A stretch of DNA of 64,000 bases from Cordylochernes scorpioides (Eukaryota; Arthropoda; Arachnida; Pseudoscorpiones; Chernetidae), in the NCBI GenBank assembly GCA_030710605.1, contig CP092886.1, forward strand, positions 53,725,993 through 53,789,992, given 5' to 3'. The stretch's first letter is position 1; each line of letters starts with the position of its first letter. Positions 43,746 to 54,850 of this stretch are shown here, in pieces. The notes below the pieces were generated by a model. The model made no database searches. It was not told the origin of the DNA and saw nothing but the letters and a program-made list of their open reading frames with translations. Made by a program: the position numbers and the translations under genes.

Positions 43746-44093
43746 AGAGCAACAATGGCATTAGCATCACCATCAAGTTGTTCCTACAAAGCTATAAATC
43801 TTAGACATTTCTTCTTGTTTTGAGTATAGGAGTTTTTTCATTGTTAATTGTTTCGCTACGTGATACATCTGAAGAACACGAAAATACTTTTTATAAGCAT
43901 TTTTAAAATGACCGCGACTTTGAGATTTTTTGAAAAAACAATAAACAACTGAAAGGAAATTTGAAATTTTACATGTAGATAACGATACGTTATATAATTC
44001 ATATAAAAGCTGGTGGTTATATTATTACTTCTAAATTATAAATACGTTTCTTCAATCATTATTCATTTATTTATTGTTCGGCGAAAAAAACAC

Positions 44094-44222
44094 AACCACA
44101 TCAACCAATAGTTTATTTTAACTCCCAACTGTTCAGTGACTCCCTGTCATTCTCTTCAGAGGACAGAATGACAGGAAGTCACTGAAATGTCGGGAGTTAA
44201 AATAAACCATTGGTTGATGTGT
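44094..44222. mobile_element. palindromic mini-element with hammerhead-like arms
   Basis: Arms of about 60 bases (ACATCAACCAATAGTTTATT... and complement) around TCTCTTCAGAGGA. The left arm on the minus strand has CTGAAGA (44153-44159, fits CUGANGA), a TGAC/GTCA stem and GAAC; the right arm on the plus strand has the same stem then GAAATGTC. TCCT before the core can pair with GGGA after it. Confidence 0.55.
44124..44165 (-). ncRNA. degenerate hammerhead core
   Basis: CTGAAGA fits the consensus; the second box reads GAAC, not GAAA. Stem I pairing TCCT/GGGA is possible. The opposite arm keeps GAAA but lost CTGANGA, so the two arms have decayed differently. Confidence 0.42.
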
Positions 44223-44854
44223 TTTTCTCCCAATCAACTTCCAACCAACAAATGATCTTCAAAATTATTAATTATTATTATATTTTATTTTCTACGTTTC
44301 GATGACCTACTGTTGCCCATTTAAAGAAAAACTACACTTTCTATTGTTTTGCGTACTTTGTACCTAAATTCTGAGTGAACTGAAATTTAAGAGCGTACAG
44401 AACGTCGATATTCTAAACACAACGAAATTTAAACAAACAAATAAAATTAATAAACAATATTTAAAATATCTGCAAAAAAAAGTTATATAAAAGTGGTTTG
44501 AAAAGCTATTTATACACTTTGTTGTTTTCCGTCTTTGACATTTTGAATTATCACCTTATTTTCCAACTCCGACTTTGCCGATCCCAAACCCGGATAAAAA
44601 AGGAGGAGGGGAGCAGTAACAAGCTCGCTAAAAAACCTGGGTTCAGCTGGCCCGGCTGATAGTACCTTGTAAGGGCTCCTTATCCAGGGATACAGGATGA
44701 GTCTGTATTCCATGTTAGGAGCGGCTGCACATGGCGTCTGTTCCTCATGTCAGAGGCAGTCATTTCATATTGGAGCTAAGTCGGCTTGCTACTGAGGAGT
44801 GCTCCCAGTCTTAATGACAAAAGCAGACGCATTATACTTCACCCAATCATTATG

Positions 44855-44912
44855 GAGCTCTACAGGCTTGATACCCTAATATGATTGGGTGGAGATAAGA
44901 AAGAAGAAGACC
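44855..44912 (+). repeat. short interspersed repeat tail, copy 1
   Basis: GCTTGATACCCTAATATGAT then TGGGTGGAGATAAGAAAGAA; a near-identical tail lies at 55020-55070 and ends in (GAA)n. Probably the 3' end of one SINE or LINE family. Confidence 0.6.
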
Positions 44913-45059
44913 TTATTTTCCCTATTAGGCATTTATATTCTTTTGATATATCGCTCTTCTTATTGAATAAATTTCCGTCTATTTTCTTCGACTCCTTAAA
45001 CATTAGTTTTGTATTCCATTATGTAGTATCTGTGCTCCTTCCCAGTCTGCTTTATGATT

Positions 45060-45560
45060 TTGATCCAATATATGTAGCCCTATGTTTGTAGGAATCCTGA
45101 TTCCCTCAAGCCCTTGTTTGTGTTCTTTTATTTTATCCTCTAAATCTCGCTTTGTTTCCCCTATGTATATTTTGTTATAATTTCGACATTCGAATCTATA
45201 TGCAATATCTTCTATTTTCTTATCATTTGATCCGAGTCCTTTTATTACTTGGTTTCTTGTTTCTATGTCTCTAGGTGCGCTCAGAGTGTTGTAGGCTTCA
45301 TAAACCCCTTTCCATTTAAAATTCTTCTGATCCTTACATCTATTATTTGAATGCAGGTTAAGATCACACTCCTTTTGTCTGAGATACGTTTGTTTATAGA
45401 ACTATTTCTCTTTCTTTTATCCATCTTTTTAAAATGGTGGGTGGGAATTCGTTTTCCTCAAATTCTCTTTCAACTCTTCTGATTTCTTCCTTAAAATCAT
45501 TTTTATCTATACTTATAGCTATAGATCTGTCTACCAATGCTTTACTCCGCCTTTTTATGT
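45060..45560 (-). pseudogene. PLE GIY-YIG endonuclease remnant
   Basis: Shifting minus frames show VDRSIAISIDKNDFKEEIRR, NEFPPTILKRW, then YIGETKRDLEDKIKEHK-like sequence (with stops) and GLRESGFLQT. The YIGET motif identifies the PLE endonuclease; the wording differs from the 5266 and 17890 copies, so it is a different PLE lineage. Confidence 0.65.
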
Positions 45561-45714
45561 TGTGTAATAGATATATTTTTTTATTTTGAAGAAATTAATT
45601 TATAATTTAAATATAACCAACCTGAAAAAATAGCATTTTCCTTTATTGTTTCTTGAAAAAAATATATAAATGCAAATAATATATTATCATTGAATTAATT
45701 AAATATAAAAATGA

Positions 45715-45895
45715 AAATTTTAACTATTTTTGACGCGTATGATTATTTTTAAAATAAATCAATTTTCTACTGTCCTTGCTGCAATGATAAAATAATGGGA
45801 GGGCCTGACTCATCAGTGATGAACCCTCCCAGCGGTTTCGCCAGTTTAATCGTTCAAATTTTTCATAACAGATGGCGCGCTAATGCATAATATAA
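45715..45895. mobile_element. ACGCGTA foldback family, copy 1
   Basis: Begins AACTATTTTTGACGCGTATG, contains TTTCTACTGTCCTTGCTGCAA and ends AACAGATGGCGCGCTAATGC. Relatives at 53335-53520 and 55825-55960. Includes the permuted hammerhead-like element at 45803-45846. Confidence 0.65.
45803..45846 (-). ncRNA. permuted hammerhead-like element, copy 1
   Basis: Minus strand: CTGGC-GAAA-CC...GG-TTC-ATCA-CTGATGA-GTCAG. CTGGC pairs with GTCAG (5 bp, one G-U) and ACC with GGT, the layout of a type II hammerhead. The hairpin expected for stem I is only four bases, so activity is doubtful. Confidence 0.4.
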
Positions 45896-45937
45896 ATATT
45901 TTTAAAAGGCAGACTTTATTTTATTCAGAAATTTGGA

Positions 45938-45970
45938 GGCAAGCTTTAACGCGTCGCGCTTCATCAGGCC
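45938..45970 (-). ncRNA. hammerhead core with altered second box
   Basis: GGC, CTGATGA (45961-45967), A, stem II GCGC-GAC-GCGT, TAAA where GAAA is expected, GCTT, GCC. GGC/GCC form stem I. One base (G12) separates it from a full core. Confidence 0.5.
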
Positions 45971-47028
45971 ACTGGCTCCGCACAAAGGCGTGCGCAACAT
46001 ACATATAATAGATATTTACGGAAATAAATTATTGTTTCTGTTACCTTCCTGTTATATATTCTTTACATAGAACTTCATATGTTGCTTCACCACTTTTGTT
46101 CGCGCTTCTCAAGATTTGAGGTATTTGACAATGACACCTACTCTCGTAAGGTTGTGGATTAATACAAACTGTGTTCTGAAAAAGAAAGTTAGGCTTTAGG
46201 CACAAGTGGTGATAAAGATTTTTCTATATATTGTTTCCTATCAGAACCTCTCATATATGCCATCATATCTGATATCGTGAAAAAATAGGAAACCAACACA
46301 AACGAAATTTTTTTCACAAAAATCACCAAGGCCATATTTTGAAATGTTTTTTCAAATTGTAAAGGAGCGATTAATTAAATGTTTTCTGTCTAAAGGACTC
46401 CCGCAATATTTCCAGCGGCAGTTCGGTGGTGGAAATATGGTGGTTTATGTTCGTGGAATTCTTTTCGATTTTCTTTATTTCTAAGTGATAAAAGGCCAAA
46501 CGTCTTTCTGATAATTCCTAATCTTGATGTGTTATTTTTGTCCTTATATAGGGCCCTCTGCAGTGTCAGATTTCACAAATACGCAGAAAAATATCAGAAA
46601 AGCGAGGACCAGCACTTACTAGACCTTGCTTTTATTATGACCTCACTATATTCCCCCAATGAACTTGCTACCTATTAAGATTGATGAACTTGAAACGAGT
46701 ATTTGTTTAAACTTAAATTATTCATGGTATGTCGATATGTTGGAAACGTCACCCCTCTGTCGATATTTGATAGTGGAATTTTTATTAAATATATTTCTGA
46801 TATCTTCTTTTTAGAATAAAATTTTAAACTTTACAAAAAAAAAAAAATCTCGCAATAAAAATATGTTATGTTAAAAAAAAATTAATTATATTATTCAGGT
46901 TCAAATACTTCATAGTAAACTTGGCTCAGTTTCTTTCTTACTTGTGTTGTTTTTGTTCGAAACTTGTGATATGCAGTATCAGATAGGGTAGTACTTCCTA
47001 GCGGAATTCCTTTGATTGTCAAGTTCAG

Positions 47029-47280
47029 ACGACAGTGGAAGAGCGACTGAGGGCGTGGGTGCAGGTGTGCGAGGAAGAACGGTGCCAAGAAGAACTGCTG
47101 CCTCTCGCCATGAACATCATGGACAGGTTTCTGCATCACACGGCTGTACTCAAGTCCCAGTTCCAGCTATTGGGCGCCGTGTGCCTCCTCATCGCCTCAA
47201 AGCTGCGCCAGACCGCCTACCTGCAGGTCGACAAGCTCTGCTACTACACGGACTTCTCCGTGTACCCAGAACAGATCATT
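47029..47280 (+). CDS. CycD: cyclin D, coding exon 2
   Basis: Cyclin box core: VCEEERCQEELLPLAMNIMD, RFLHHTAVLKSQFQLLGAVC, LLIASKLRQT, then DKLCYYTDFSVYPEQII. The Lys in IASK (about residue 110 of the spliced protein) matches the CDK-contacting Lys of D cyclins. The expected join to exon 1 uses the acceptor GTGCAG/GTGTGC, so coding from exon 1 resumes at 47065; 47065-47280 is 72 codons. A second in-frame acceptor (TTCAG/ACGACA) at 47029 has a better pyrimidine tract and would add 12 residues (TTVEERLRAWVQ). The donor is ATT/GTAAGT at 47280/47281, phase 0. I favour 47065 because MRKTVAQWLME+VCEE is the family pattern. Confidence 0.9.
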
Positions 47281-50200
47281 GTAAGTGTATCTTCTTTTGG
47301 AAGCTTTCAAATCTTTAAAAAATTCAAAATTATTAGAAGAATATAATATATATCAAAGTAAAGATGTCAAAATTCAGTGTTACTCTTGTTCAAAATAATC
47401 GAATTTAAAACCGATTTTAATTTATTTTAATCAAAATTCACACGTTAACCACGTGGAGTAGCATACGAAGCTTGCAAATTTTTTCGTGTGCAATCCTTCT
47501 CGTGTGACAAACTCATTCAAGCTAAATGAGAAATAAATATATTAAGGAACGTGATAAACATTTTTAATACCGATAAAATGGTAAAATAAAGGTAAGAATT
47601 TTCATTTAAATAAGGCGCGTGTAGAGACGATGTTGTACATATTGGTTCCATTACAATTTACGTTGAGACAGCCTTATAATCACTATTAAAACTGAATGTG
47701 TTAAATTTCAGAGCACACAGTCAAAAGTTTTATTTCTACCTACCCTGGGTTCTATTTGAGAGGCCACATATGTTACTCTATAATTTCATAACTTTGTCAA
47801 TTTGTTGAAGACGCCTCGTTTAATTGATTTTAAGTTGAATTATTCAACTGCGGCTTTATTTGTTCAATCCACTAATAATTAATGTGGCGAATAAAAAAAA
47901 ACGATTCGTGTTTAGTTTTTCGTTTGTTAGGGGTAGAAAATAATAGAAATCAACAAGGTTGAAGGTCTTGGTTGTGTTCTATAAAAAAAATTGCGGTACA
48001 GATTTAGTTCAAGCGGTTCAGTCAAGGTGACCTTAGCATTAGTGAAGACCCAAGATTGGGGCACCACCTTTCTGCTTCGAATAACGATGCCCTGCCGGGA
48101 TAACGGTCGCCCAGCGCAAGAGCCATGAAATTACCAGCCGAACTTAGTCCATTGCAAATAATTAGCAATCGGCATCTGCAGCAACTGAGGGATGTAAAAA
48201 TGTGTAATCGAGAAGGTCTCAATTAACGACTTCCATTTCAGCACAACGCGGTGAGAGGGAGCAAATATATACTCAAAAAACTTTGAAACATTCTATTTTA
48301 ACCCAAAGTTATAACATTGGAAACGAAATTAGGGTATATTCTTGTAATTTAGACACTATAAAATAGTGGATATATATAGTGAATAGGCATCATAATTCAT
48401 TGTCAAATGTAGGCGGTTTTACCACAAGGTCACGTTGTGCATGTGGTTGAAATTTGAGGGCCTGCTGCAATTTGAGCTGGTATTACATGGTCAGGCCTTG
48501 GATGGTAACCTCCTTGCTGAGCAGTGGTAGCGAGGGATTGGACGATCTACTGAGGAATGTGAAATCCCGAAATGTTAATGGAATAGAAAATGTGCTCTAC
48601 TTGGCCATATTATCTGCACACTGTCAAAAAAAAAAAACTGGACAAATTCGATGGGAAAGAAGTTTTACCCATCCTGTTTATTTCTTTCAGGGTTTCCACC
48701 TTCAGATTACCATTTTTTAGGTGCTTATCTCATTTCCTGTGTGGATGGCCGTTTGATAGCGTGATTGATGTAAACAATGGGCGGGACAGCTTTTACTTTG
48801 AATTGATCTTTGGCATAGAGATGGTATTTACCTGAATATCAATGTATTCCTTCTCTCCTCGTTATTCCTTAATGCTAGTTTAAATTGATGTTTAAATGAA
48901 AAATGCCAAAATTACTTCAAGTTCTTCTTTCGAGGGTTTTGACTTTTGCTTCGATATGTAAGGATTTCATTATCTTGAGGAATTTTACATGCATCTGAAA
49001 GTGCATTTAACGTAGAAAAAGTTATTTAAAACACCCAGCGACATTCTCCAGTTATTTTAGTTTCTTCAGGCAATACTAATGCCAGAGAGATATTAATAAG
49101 CTTTAACCACTACAGCTTCTTAAATATATTAGCATAATTATTAATAAGCAACTTGGTTGTTTGAACGAGATCAAAGTGAAAAATGGAAGACCGTAGAAGT
49201 GATGTGTAAAGTTAACACTTAATCGAAAATGGGATCACACATCCATTAACTAAGAATTGAACGTATATATATTGTTATATGTTGAAATATATTAAAGACT
49301 TTCAATTTTCGAAACTATAGATAGAGCAATACTATAGTTCAATACCGGGATGGGGGGTCAGAAAACCTAGCCACAAATCTTTGCTATTTATTAGGATAAC
49401 AGAGCTAAGCCTCGTACAAATTTTTGCTCATTTTGTTATGTTCCCTTTAGATTTTCACCTCCCCCCCCCCCCCCCCCCCCCCCCCCTCGGAATTTGATTT
49501 TTTAAATAAAATTTGAATCATTAAAATTTGACTGTTCAGTACAGTACAGATACATTTTATCCTGAAAAGAAAAAAATGACTGATTAGTACAAGGCTACAT
49601 GTGTGAATATCCCTATCATGCACACATCATTAAACATGGTTGTTCTCAGCTAACAAATACTCTATGTACCCTCCACTGATGTAAGCGTGTGAGTATTTAA
49701 TGATCTAGTCAGAGATAAGTCTTCTATAGAATTTCAATGGATGAATCATCTTGTTCTCCAAGTTGTGTCATACACGTCTAGTTCTGGTAGGCATTCCCCA
49801 CTCATGTTTAATGTACTCAGATGATTCTCCAAACCAGAGAGAAAGTTTTAGAAGTCTGTAAGCAGTCTCGGTCCATGTTTAGTTCGTTCAAAAGCTCAAG
49901 ATTAGATGTTAAAATATTTCATATTATTTTTTCCTATCTCCATTTCTATTTCTAATTATGAATTAAAATTTGAATAAGTCCTCTGAAATATCATGTTCGT
50001 TCATGTCTCAAGAGATGTTTGGGGGCCGAGCATATAAAGTCTTTCGAACCTTATACTGATATCGATCCAGCCCAGGGGGCCGTGACCTACATGTCACGGT
50101 TCCTGATACCAAAACAGAAGATTCCTGGGATGTATTCGCATAGGTAAATTTCACCCATAGGGTTATGTCTGCTATAAAACGGGGCTAAGGCCCAGGTGTA

Positions 50201-51523
50201 TGGAAGAAGACACATGGCCATGGGAACCAGGTGGGAGGTCACCCCCCGCGGCTGGACCAGATTACATAAAGGCGCCTCTGTTGACTTTTTATTGCCTATT
50301 GTGGGAAAGCTCCTCTGAGCTTTCTTCTGTTTTTGGAGGACTACTGTTTTTGTGTGATTTTATATGGATTTCCACACTCCTACGCATTCTACCGATACTG
50401 CCACAATTCAATGTTTAAAGCTTGATTTCGATGTCAATTCTACTTCTTTTAAATCAATCTATTCTCAGAGGCGCGTGCGAGAGAGATAATTATACAAAAA
50501 AAAAAAGACAAATTAAGTGCATACAGTTTCGCTTATTATTTAGAATTTTCGCCTACCTTCACAGCCTTTTCTCTGCAGAATAATATAATTGTTCGGCTTC
50601 AGTCTTCTAACTAAACCAATACATTCGGGGCAATACTCAAACTCAATTTACGTATATCGTAGCTATACATTTTTACATCGCGCAACATACGAGTATGTGT
50701 ACTTGAAACACTGCACATATTAATATCACGCGATTCAATCAAGGGGTTCTTATAAATGAGTTGAACAGAAAATCGAACTTAGCGCTGATAAAACAATGAA
50801 CACAAAGAATCAATCAAAAAGTCAAAAAGGCATAGTTTTCCTATTCGTACATTAAATGTAAAATACCATTTTTATCGTTGAAATAATAGCTTTGCGCAAC
50901 AATAATTTTCTACTGTAACTCCGTTTTTAATAGGTAGTTGAACTTATTATATACATTTACCAATGGACATTGGTATAGAGGAATGCCTTTCTCTTCACTC
51001 TTCTAGGGGTGGAAGCAGTAAAAATTAGAAAAGCAGATTATTTATCTCTAGAGGCGTGATTCCAAACTCTATAAACGCCAGGAAGCGCGCATATTCTCAT
51101 ATCAGATAACGACGCCACTATAATAGCTAATTCGGTTTAAGTTGTTTTTAGACCGGTTGTAACACAGGTTAGCCAGGGAATGTGCATTTATTAGGAAAAT
51201 TTAGAAGTCTCTAAGTATTTTATCATAACACACGTTTCAACTTTGGCTAATGGTAGTTGTATTTGTATTGCAATCTGAGAAAGAGATTGATATATATTTT
51301 TAAAAATTAACTCAGTGTTACTAAAGTTAGGCGAGGAAATTAAAATATAGGATATGATATATACAGAACACATGATTTCAAATGAGGTTTTGTAAAACTT
51401 CGGTAAAAAAATAAAGAGATATTCAATAAAGTTAAGTGACACTTTTTATCGTTGAAGCCAGAGGTGAGCTAGAAATTCTGTGCTAGCTGAGAGGGCTAGA
51501 GATCACCATCGGTGGTGTGGCAG
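47281..51523 (+). other. cyclin D intron 2
   Basis: About 4.2 kb, GTAAGT to GGCAG. No transposon coding recognised. Holds a C26 run (49461-49486), G/C-richer islands at about 48000-48250 and 50010-50300 without a supported frame, and AT-rich filler. Confidence 0.8.
49461..49486 (+). repeat. poly(C) homopolymer of 26
   Basis: Twenty-six consecutive C, preceded by CACCT, in an AT-rich intron. Long C/G mononucleotide runs are rare and can form i-motif or G-quadruplex structures. Length is sensitive to sequencing error. Confidence 0.85.
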
Positions 51524-51680
51524 GAGTGGGAGCTCCTGGTGCTCTTCACGCTGAAGTGGAACGTGGCCGCCGTGACGCCCAATGACTACGTGGACTACCT
51601 GCTCTACCGCCTGGAGGTGCGGATGGGCCGGCACGTGGTGCGGCGCCACGCCAACACGCTCATCGCACTCTGCACCGTGG
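51524..51680 (+). CDS. CycD: cyclin D, coding exon 3
   Basis: Fifty-two codons plus one base: EWELLVLFTLKWNVAAVTPN, DYVDYLLYRLEVRMG, RHVVRRHANTLIALCTV. This is the end of the first cyclin fold and start of the second; the Glu in EWELL corresponds to the CDK-contacting Glu of D cyclins, and LKWNVAAVTPNDYVDYLL is diagnostic for the D class. Acceptor TGGCAG/GAGTGG, phase 0, fits exon 2 exactly. Donor CCGTGG/GTAGGT at 51680/51681, phase 1. The next exon should open with the rest of a Gly/Asp codon and a PPS motif; I do not find it in the remaining 12 kb. Confidence 0.93.
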
Positions 51681-52289
51681 GTAGGTTCTCGTCTACACGT
51701 CCGCCAGTACTATACTTAGACTAGCACTACGTCGCCAACACTATACTTAGACTAGCACTACGTCGCCAACACACTATATTTCAATTATTATTACGGTCAA
51801 ACCTCTCTCTCTCTCTCACCCGTGAGCGATCTATCTGTTGAGTGACCTTCTTTGCTAACCTAAATGAACTGTCCAACTCAACCTCCACTGAGAGGCCACT
51901 TCCAGGAGAGAACGAGAAGTCTCCATGTTCCAGGCGATTTCTTATTAGAGGTTTACTGTATCTGTAATGAAAGAGTTCTACATTATCACCTGTATATATT
52001 TTGGCAACATTCATTTTTTAAAATATATTTTTTAATAAATACACTTAGAATTTTTATAAAACAATATTTTATTAATTTTTTCTGCAGTCCCTACTGGAAA
52101 GATAAATATATATATTTGGAAGTACTGGCTTTATTAGTAGGGAAATATTTTATAGGTTTTGACAGCCTAATTTTCAGATCATAATGCAAATGCATAAAGA
52201 TATTATTAGGCTTATATAGCAGGAACTCATAGGGAATTCTCACTGAAGCCATTTATGGAAAGTTTGGACAATATACTTATTGTAGCGCG
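51681..52289 (+). other. start of cyclin D intron 3, no exon seen
   Basis: A short direct repeat TATACTTAGACTAGCACTAC occurs twice at 51710-51770, then AT-rich sequence. No coding signal. Confidence 0.5.
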
Positions 52290-52309
52290 GATATCATTAA
52301 TTATTAATA

Positions 52310-52432
52310 TATAATTGTGTTTTGAAAATAGAGCAATACATAAATAAATCTTTAAATAAAAAGGCATATATTGGATCAAAATATCATTTATTTTACCAAT
52401 TTATACGGAGAAAAGTTTTGCATTAACACTGC
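52310..52432. mobile_element. PLE terminal repeat fragment
   Basis: TTTGAAAATAGAGCAATACA, then AAAAAGGCATATATTGGATC and CATTTATTTTACCAAT, matching the PLE-end sequence at 59635-59710 nearly base for base. The hammerhead that should follow is absent. Confidence 0.65.
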
Positions 52433-52687
52433 ATGTGACAATAATTATAATTAGAACAAAATTGTGAAAACATTTTACAGAAATCAAAGGAAATGATATA
52501 TTACACATCCTTTGAGATGTAGAGATTGAATTCGTAAAAGCGAGTTCTGAGCTTAAGTCAGCATCAATGTAAATATCAAGAAGAGGTTGTGTAGCTTTGT
52601 ATCAGAACATAGAATATGGAGGCCCAAGGATGACAGTTGTTTTTGAATCCATTAGTGCGGCAGTTTGCTCAAATTCCTGCTGATATT

Positions 52688-52800
52688 ATGAAAATGGCAT
52701 CTCCTTATCGTGCAACTGAAAGTTGCTGATGGCTTGCGCTATCTATCGGAATAAATATCAACTATTCTCGTTGATTTCTAATTATTCCAGAATTGGCCAA
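52688..52800. mobile_element. foldback MITE, half copy
   Basis: GGCATCTCCTTATCGTGCAA, then GTTGCTGATGGCTTGCGC; only the left arm and centre of the 16682 family. It runs into a hammerhead-like repeat. Confidence 0.65.
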
Positions 52801-52829
52801 TTACTCATTCTTGATTTAATCAAGAAAAA

Positions 52830-52875
52830 CTAACCACGGACGCGTTTCGGGCTGTAGGCCCTCATCATCCTCATC
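52830..52875 (-). ncRNA. hammerhead-like core
   Basis: Minus strand: ATGATGA (52862-52868), GGGC-CTACA-GCCC (perfect stem II), GAAA (52845-52848), CGCGTC, CGTGG. The same 3' part as the complete core at 42898. First base of the first box is A in place of C, within a short CATCAT expansion; no stem I partner is evident. Confidence 0.45.
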
Positions 52876-53232
52876 AGCCCTCATCCCAGTACAATATCAC
52901 ATTTGTACTATTTTTTCACATCCTGCTGATATGTTGGCTAGAAGCGGAAGATGTTATTTTTATGAGCGCATCTGCCGCACAGATGGACGCACATGTATAC
53001 ACAGAATTTGAGGATGATTCGAATCACGCAAATATTAGCGTATGTTTTTATGTATTTGAATTTTTCGCTATGTGTGTATGTTCATTTTCAATAATATATC
53101 GTATGGGCAGTTTTAGATAATGTGAAATCATTTTTTAGTTCACGCGAAATTAATACCGGGAGTGGAGGAAAAGGTTACTCTAAAAATATGATGATAATTG
53201 CCCATACATTTATCTATATACCTCTATAATAC

Positions 53233-53253
53233 GCTTTTTCGGCCGTTCATATG

Positions 53254-53284
<31 letters not shown>

Positions 53285-53332
53285 TTGGCCCCTGCGCAAG
53301 AATGACACGCAAAATTGTTAAGCGTATACCTA
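53233..53332 (+). ncRNA. U6 snRNA pseudogene
   Basis: CTAAAATTGGAACGATACAG, AGAAGATTAGCTTGGCCCCT, GCGCAAGAATGACACGCAAA, ending AAGCGTATACC. More substitutions than the copy at 22113 and no T-run terminator. A foldback element follows directly. Confidence 0.8.
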
Positions 53333-53334
53333 TA

Positions 53335-53520
53335 TTATGAAAATTAGAAACTATTTTAGACGCGTAAGATTCTTTTTGAAATTAAACAATTTCTACTGCC
53401 CTTACTGCAATGGAAAAATTAATGCGTAAAAAATTAATTTCAAAAAGAATCTTACGCGTTTAAAATAATTTCTAATTTTCATAACAGATGGCGCGCTAGT
53501 GCATCGTAATATAAATGTTC
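53335..53520. mobile_element. ACGCGTA foldback family, copy 2
   Basis: Palindrome with arms GAAAATTAGAAACTATTTTA... and complement, ACGCGTAAGATTCTTTTTGA in both arms, ending AACAGATGGCGCGCTAGTGC. It lacks the permuted hammerhead-like insert. Confidence 0.75.
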
Positions 53521-54800
53521 TAATAAAATACCTATATTATATATATATTTTTTTTACAAAATAAACTGTTTTTCTTTGAAGACTATAGTGTATCTGGCAA
53601 TATCCTTGCAAAAATTGAATTATGCAATAGGAAGTACATGAAACTCGTTGGAAAAAAATCGAAGATCTATCTATAATATCAAAATAATAACTCAAAACAA
53701 AGGAATCAGCATCCGTTTTGAATACTAAATCCATCACTTGGCTAACAAAAAAGATAGGTAGACACGCTGAATTCTCGCCGTGTAGTTTTGAAAACTTCTT
53801 TGAAAAACGATTCCAGTTCAAGAAAAAAAAAAGTTTTGATTTGGTGAAAGGGGCCAGTAGATTCCCTTGCCTTCTAGCTAAATTGTGTCACTAAATTTGT
53901 AGACACCTTTTAGTTCGGGATATCTTAAGAAACAAAGCAGGATGAATCACGCCTTATAACTCGATAATACAAACACCATGGTGAAAGATAAACGTTTTCG
54001 AATCAATTTCAACAATCAAAGTTTGATAACTGACCCAAAGGCACATATGTTAAGCAAGTAAATGATTAGAGTAAATAGTGTACTTTTTATTGTCTGAAAA
54101 AATCGTACTAAATTGGGGTGATCCATTCTTTTGGCAAAATATCAGTTTCTTTAAAAGTTTGATAGCTCAGTATTCAACTAAAATTCATCATATGCATTTA
54201 ATGTGCAGAGAGATCCATGACTAGGCATATATTAATAACACAGCATTTGGTAGATTATAACACATATATTACAATATTTTAGTTAATCAGCTTTTCATCG
54301 ATTCACCAACACATGCAATAAGAGGCCTTTCATGGAATGCTCTATTTGGAATTCCATTAAATGTTGAACACCACATATTTTTTATTAAGCCTTGAGTCGA
54401 TTTTCTAGATACACTTTCAATTTATATATTTTCTTCAAATTAAATAGATTATATACGGATATTTTCAAAAATGAAAATATAAACATTAAAATGTGTCTTC
54501 AATTGTTCATGTATATTTTATTGATTTTTGGACACAATATTTCTTTTTATATAAAACACTTAATTATTCGATAAATGGCAATCAGTATTTAATCTGTTGT
54601 TTATAAAATAGTTTAATAGAAAATAATTTTAACGGAAGAGAGTTGTTCAATGCATTTACCTGTAATTATATATATATACACTTCTTCACAAGTCGTAGAA
54701 GCTTATTTCTAAAGATTCCCTAAATGCCCCTAAACTGACTTTCTTGGAAAATCCACACTACATAAGAATAACAGTCCAATACGCTAATAGAGCGATCTGA
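53521..54800. other. no gene seen
   Basis: AT-rich; the 94-codon minus frame at 53537 has no recognisable feature. Confidence 0.5.
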
Positions 54801-54807
54801 AGGTTAA

Positions 54808-54850
54808 TTGACCAAACCGCTGAGAGAGTTCCCCACTGATAAGCCAGGTT
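54808..54850 (+). repeat. diverged copy of permuted hammerhead-like element
   Basis: GACCAAACCGCTGAGAGAGT then CCCCACTGATAAGCCAGG. Same layout as 57195-57230, but CTGATGA reads CTGATAA and GAAA is damaged. Confidence 0.4.

Larger units (their letters stand above)
45010..45970 (-). mobile_element. decayed Penelope-like element, second lineage
   Basis: Minus strand carries a degenerate PLE endonuclease (45060-45560); at 45938-45970 a hammerhead core lies next to GC-rich sequence as in PLE terminal repeats. Foldback sequence (45715-45895) lies between them. Confidence 0.55.
36395..47064 (+). other. cyclin D intron 1
   Basis: About 10.7 kb, starting GTAAGT and ending GTGCAG. It contains a 69-bp minisatellite, an inverted repeat with CTGACGA (37222-37555), a nearly intact Tc1, foldback and PLE-related elements, and a LINE 3' end. 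Between them (36400-37200, 37560-38660, 39300-40610, 43750-44090, 46000-47020) I see no further gene. Confidence 0.8.

Noticed and set aside
53233-53332. Functional U6 gene
   Set aside because: Several substitutions in conserved stretches and no T-run terminator.
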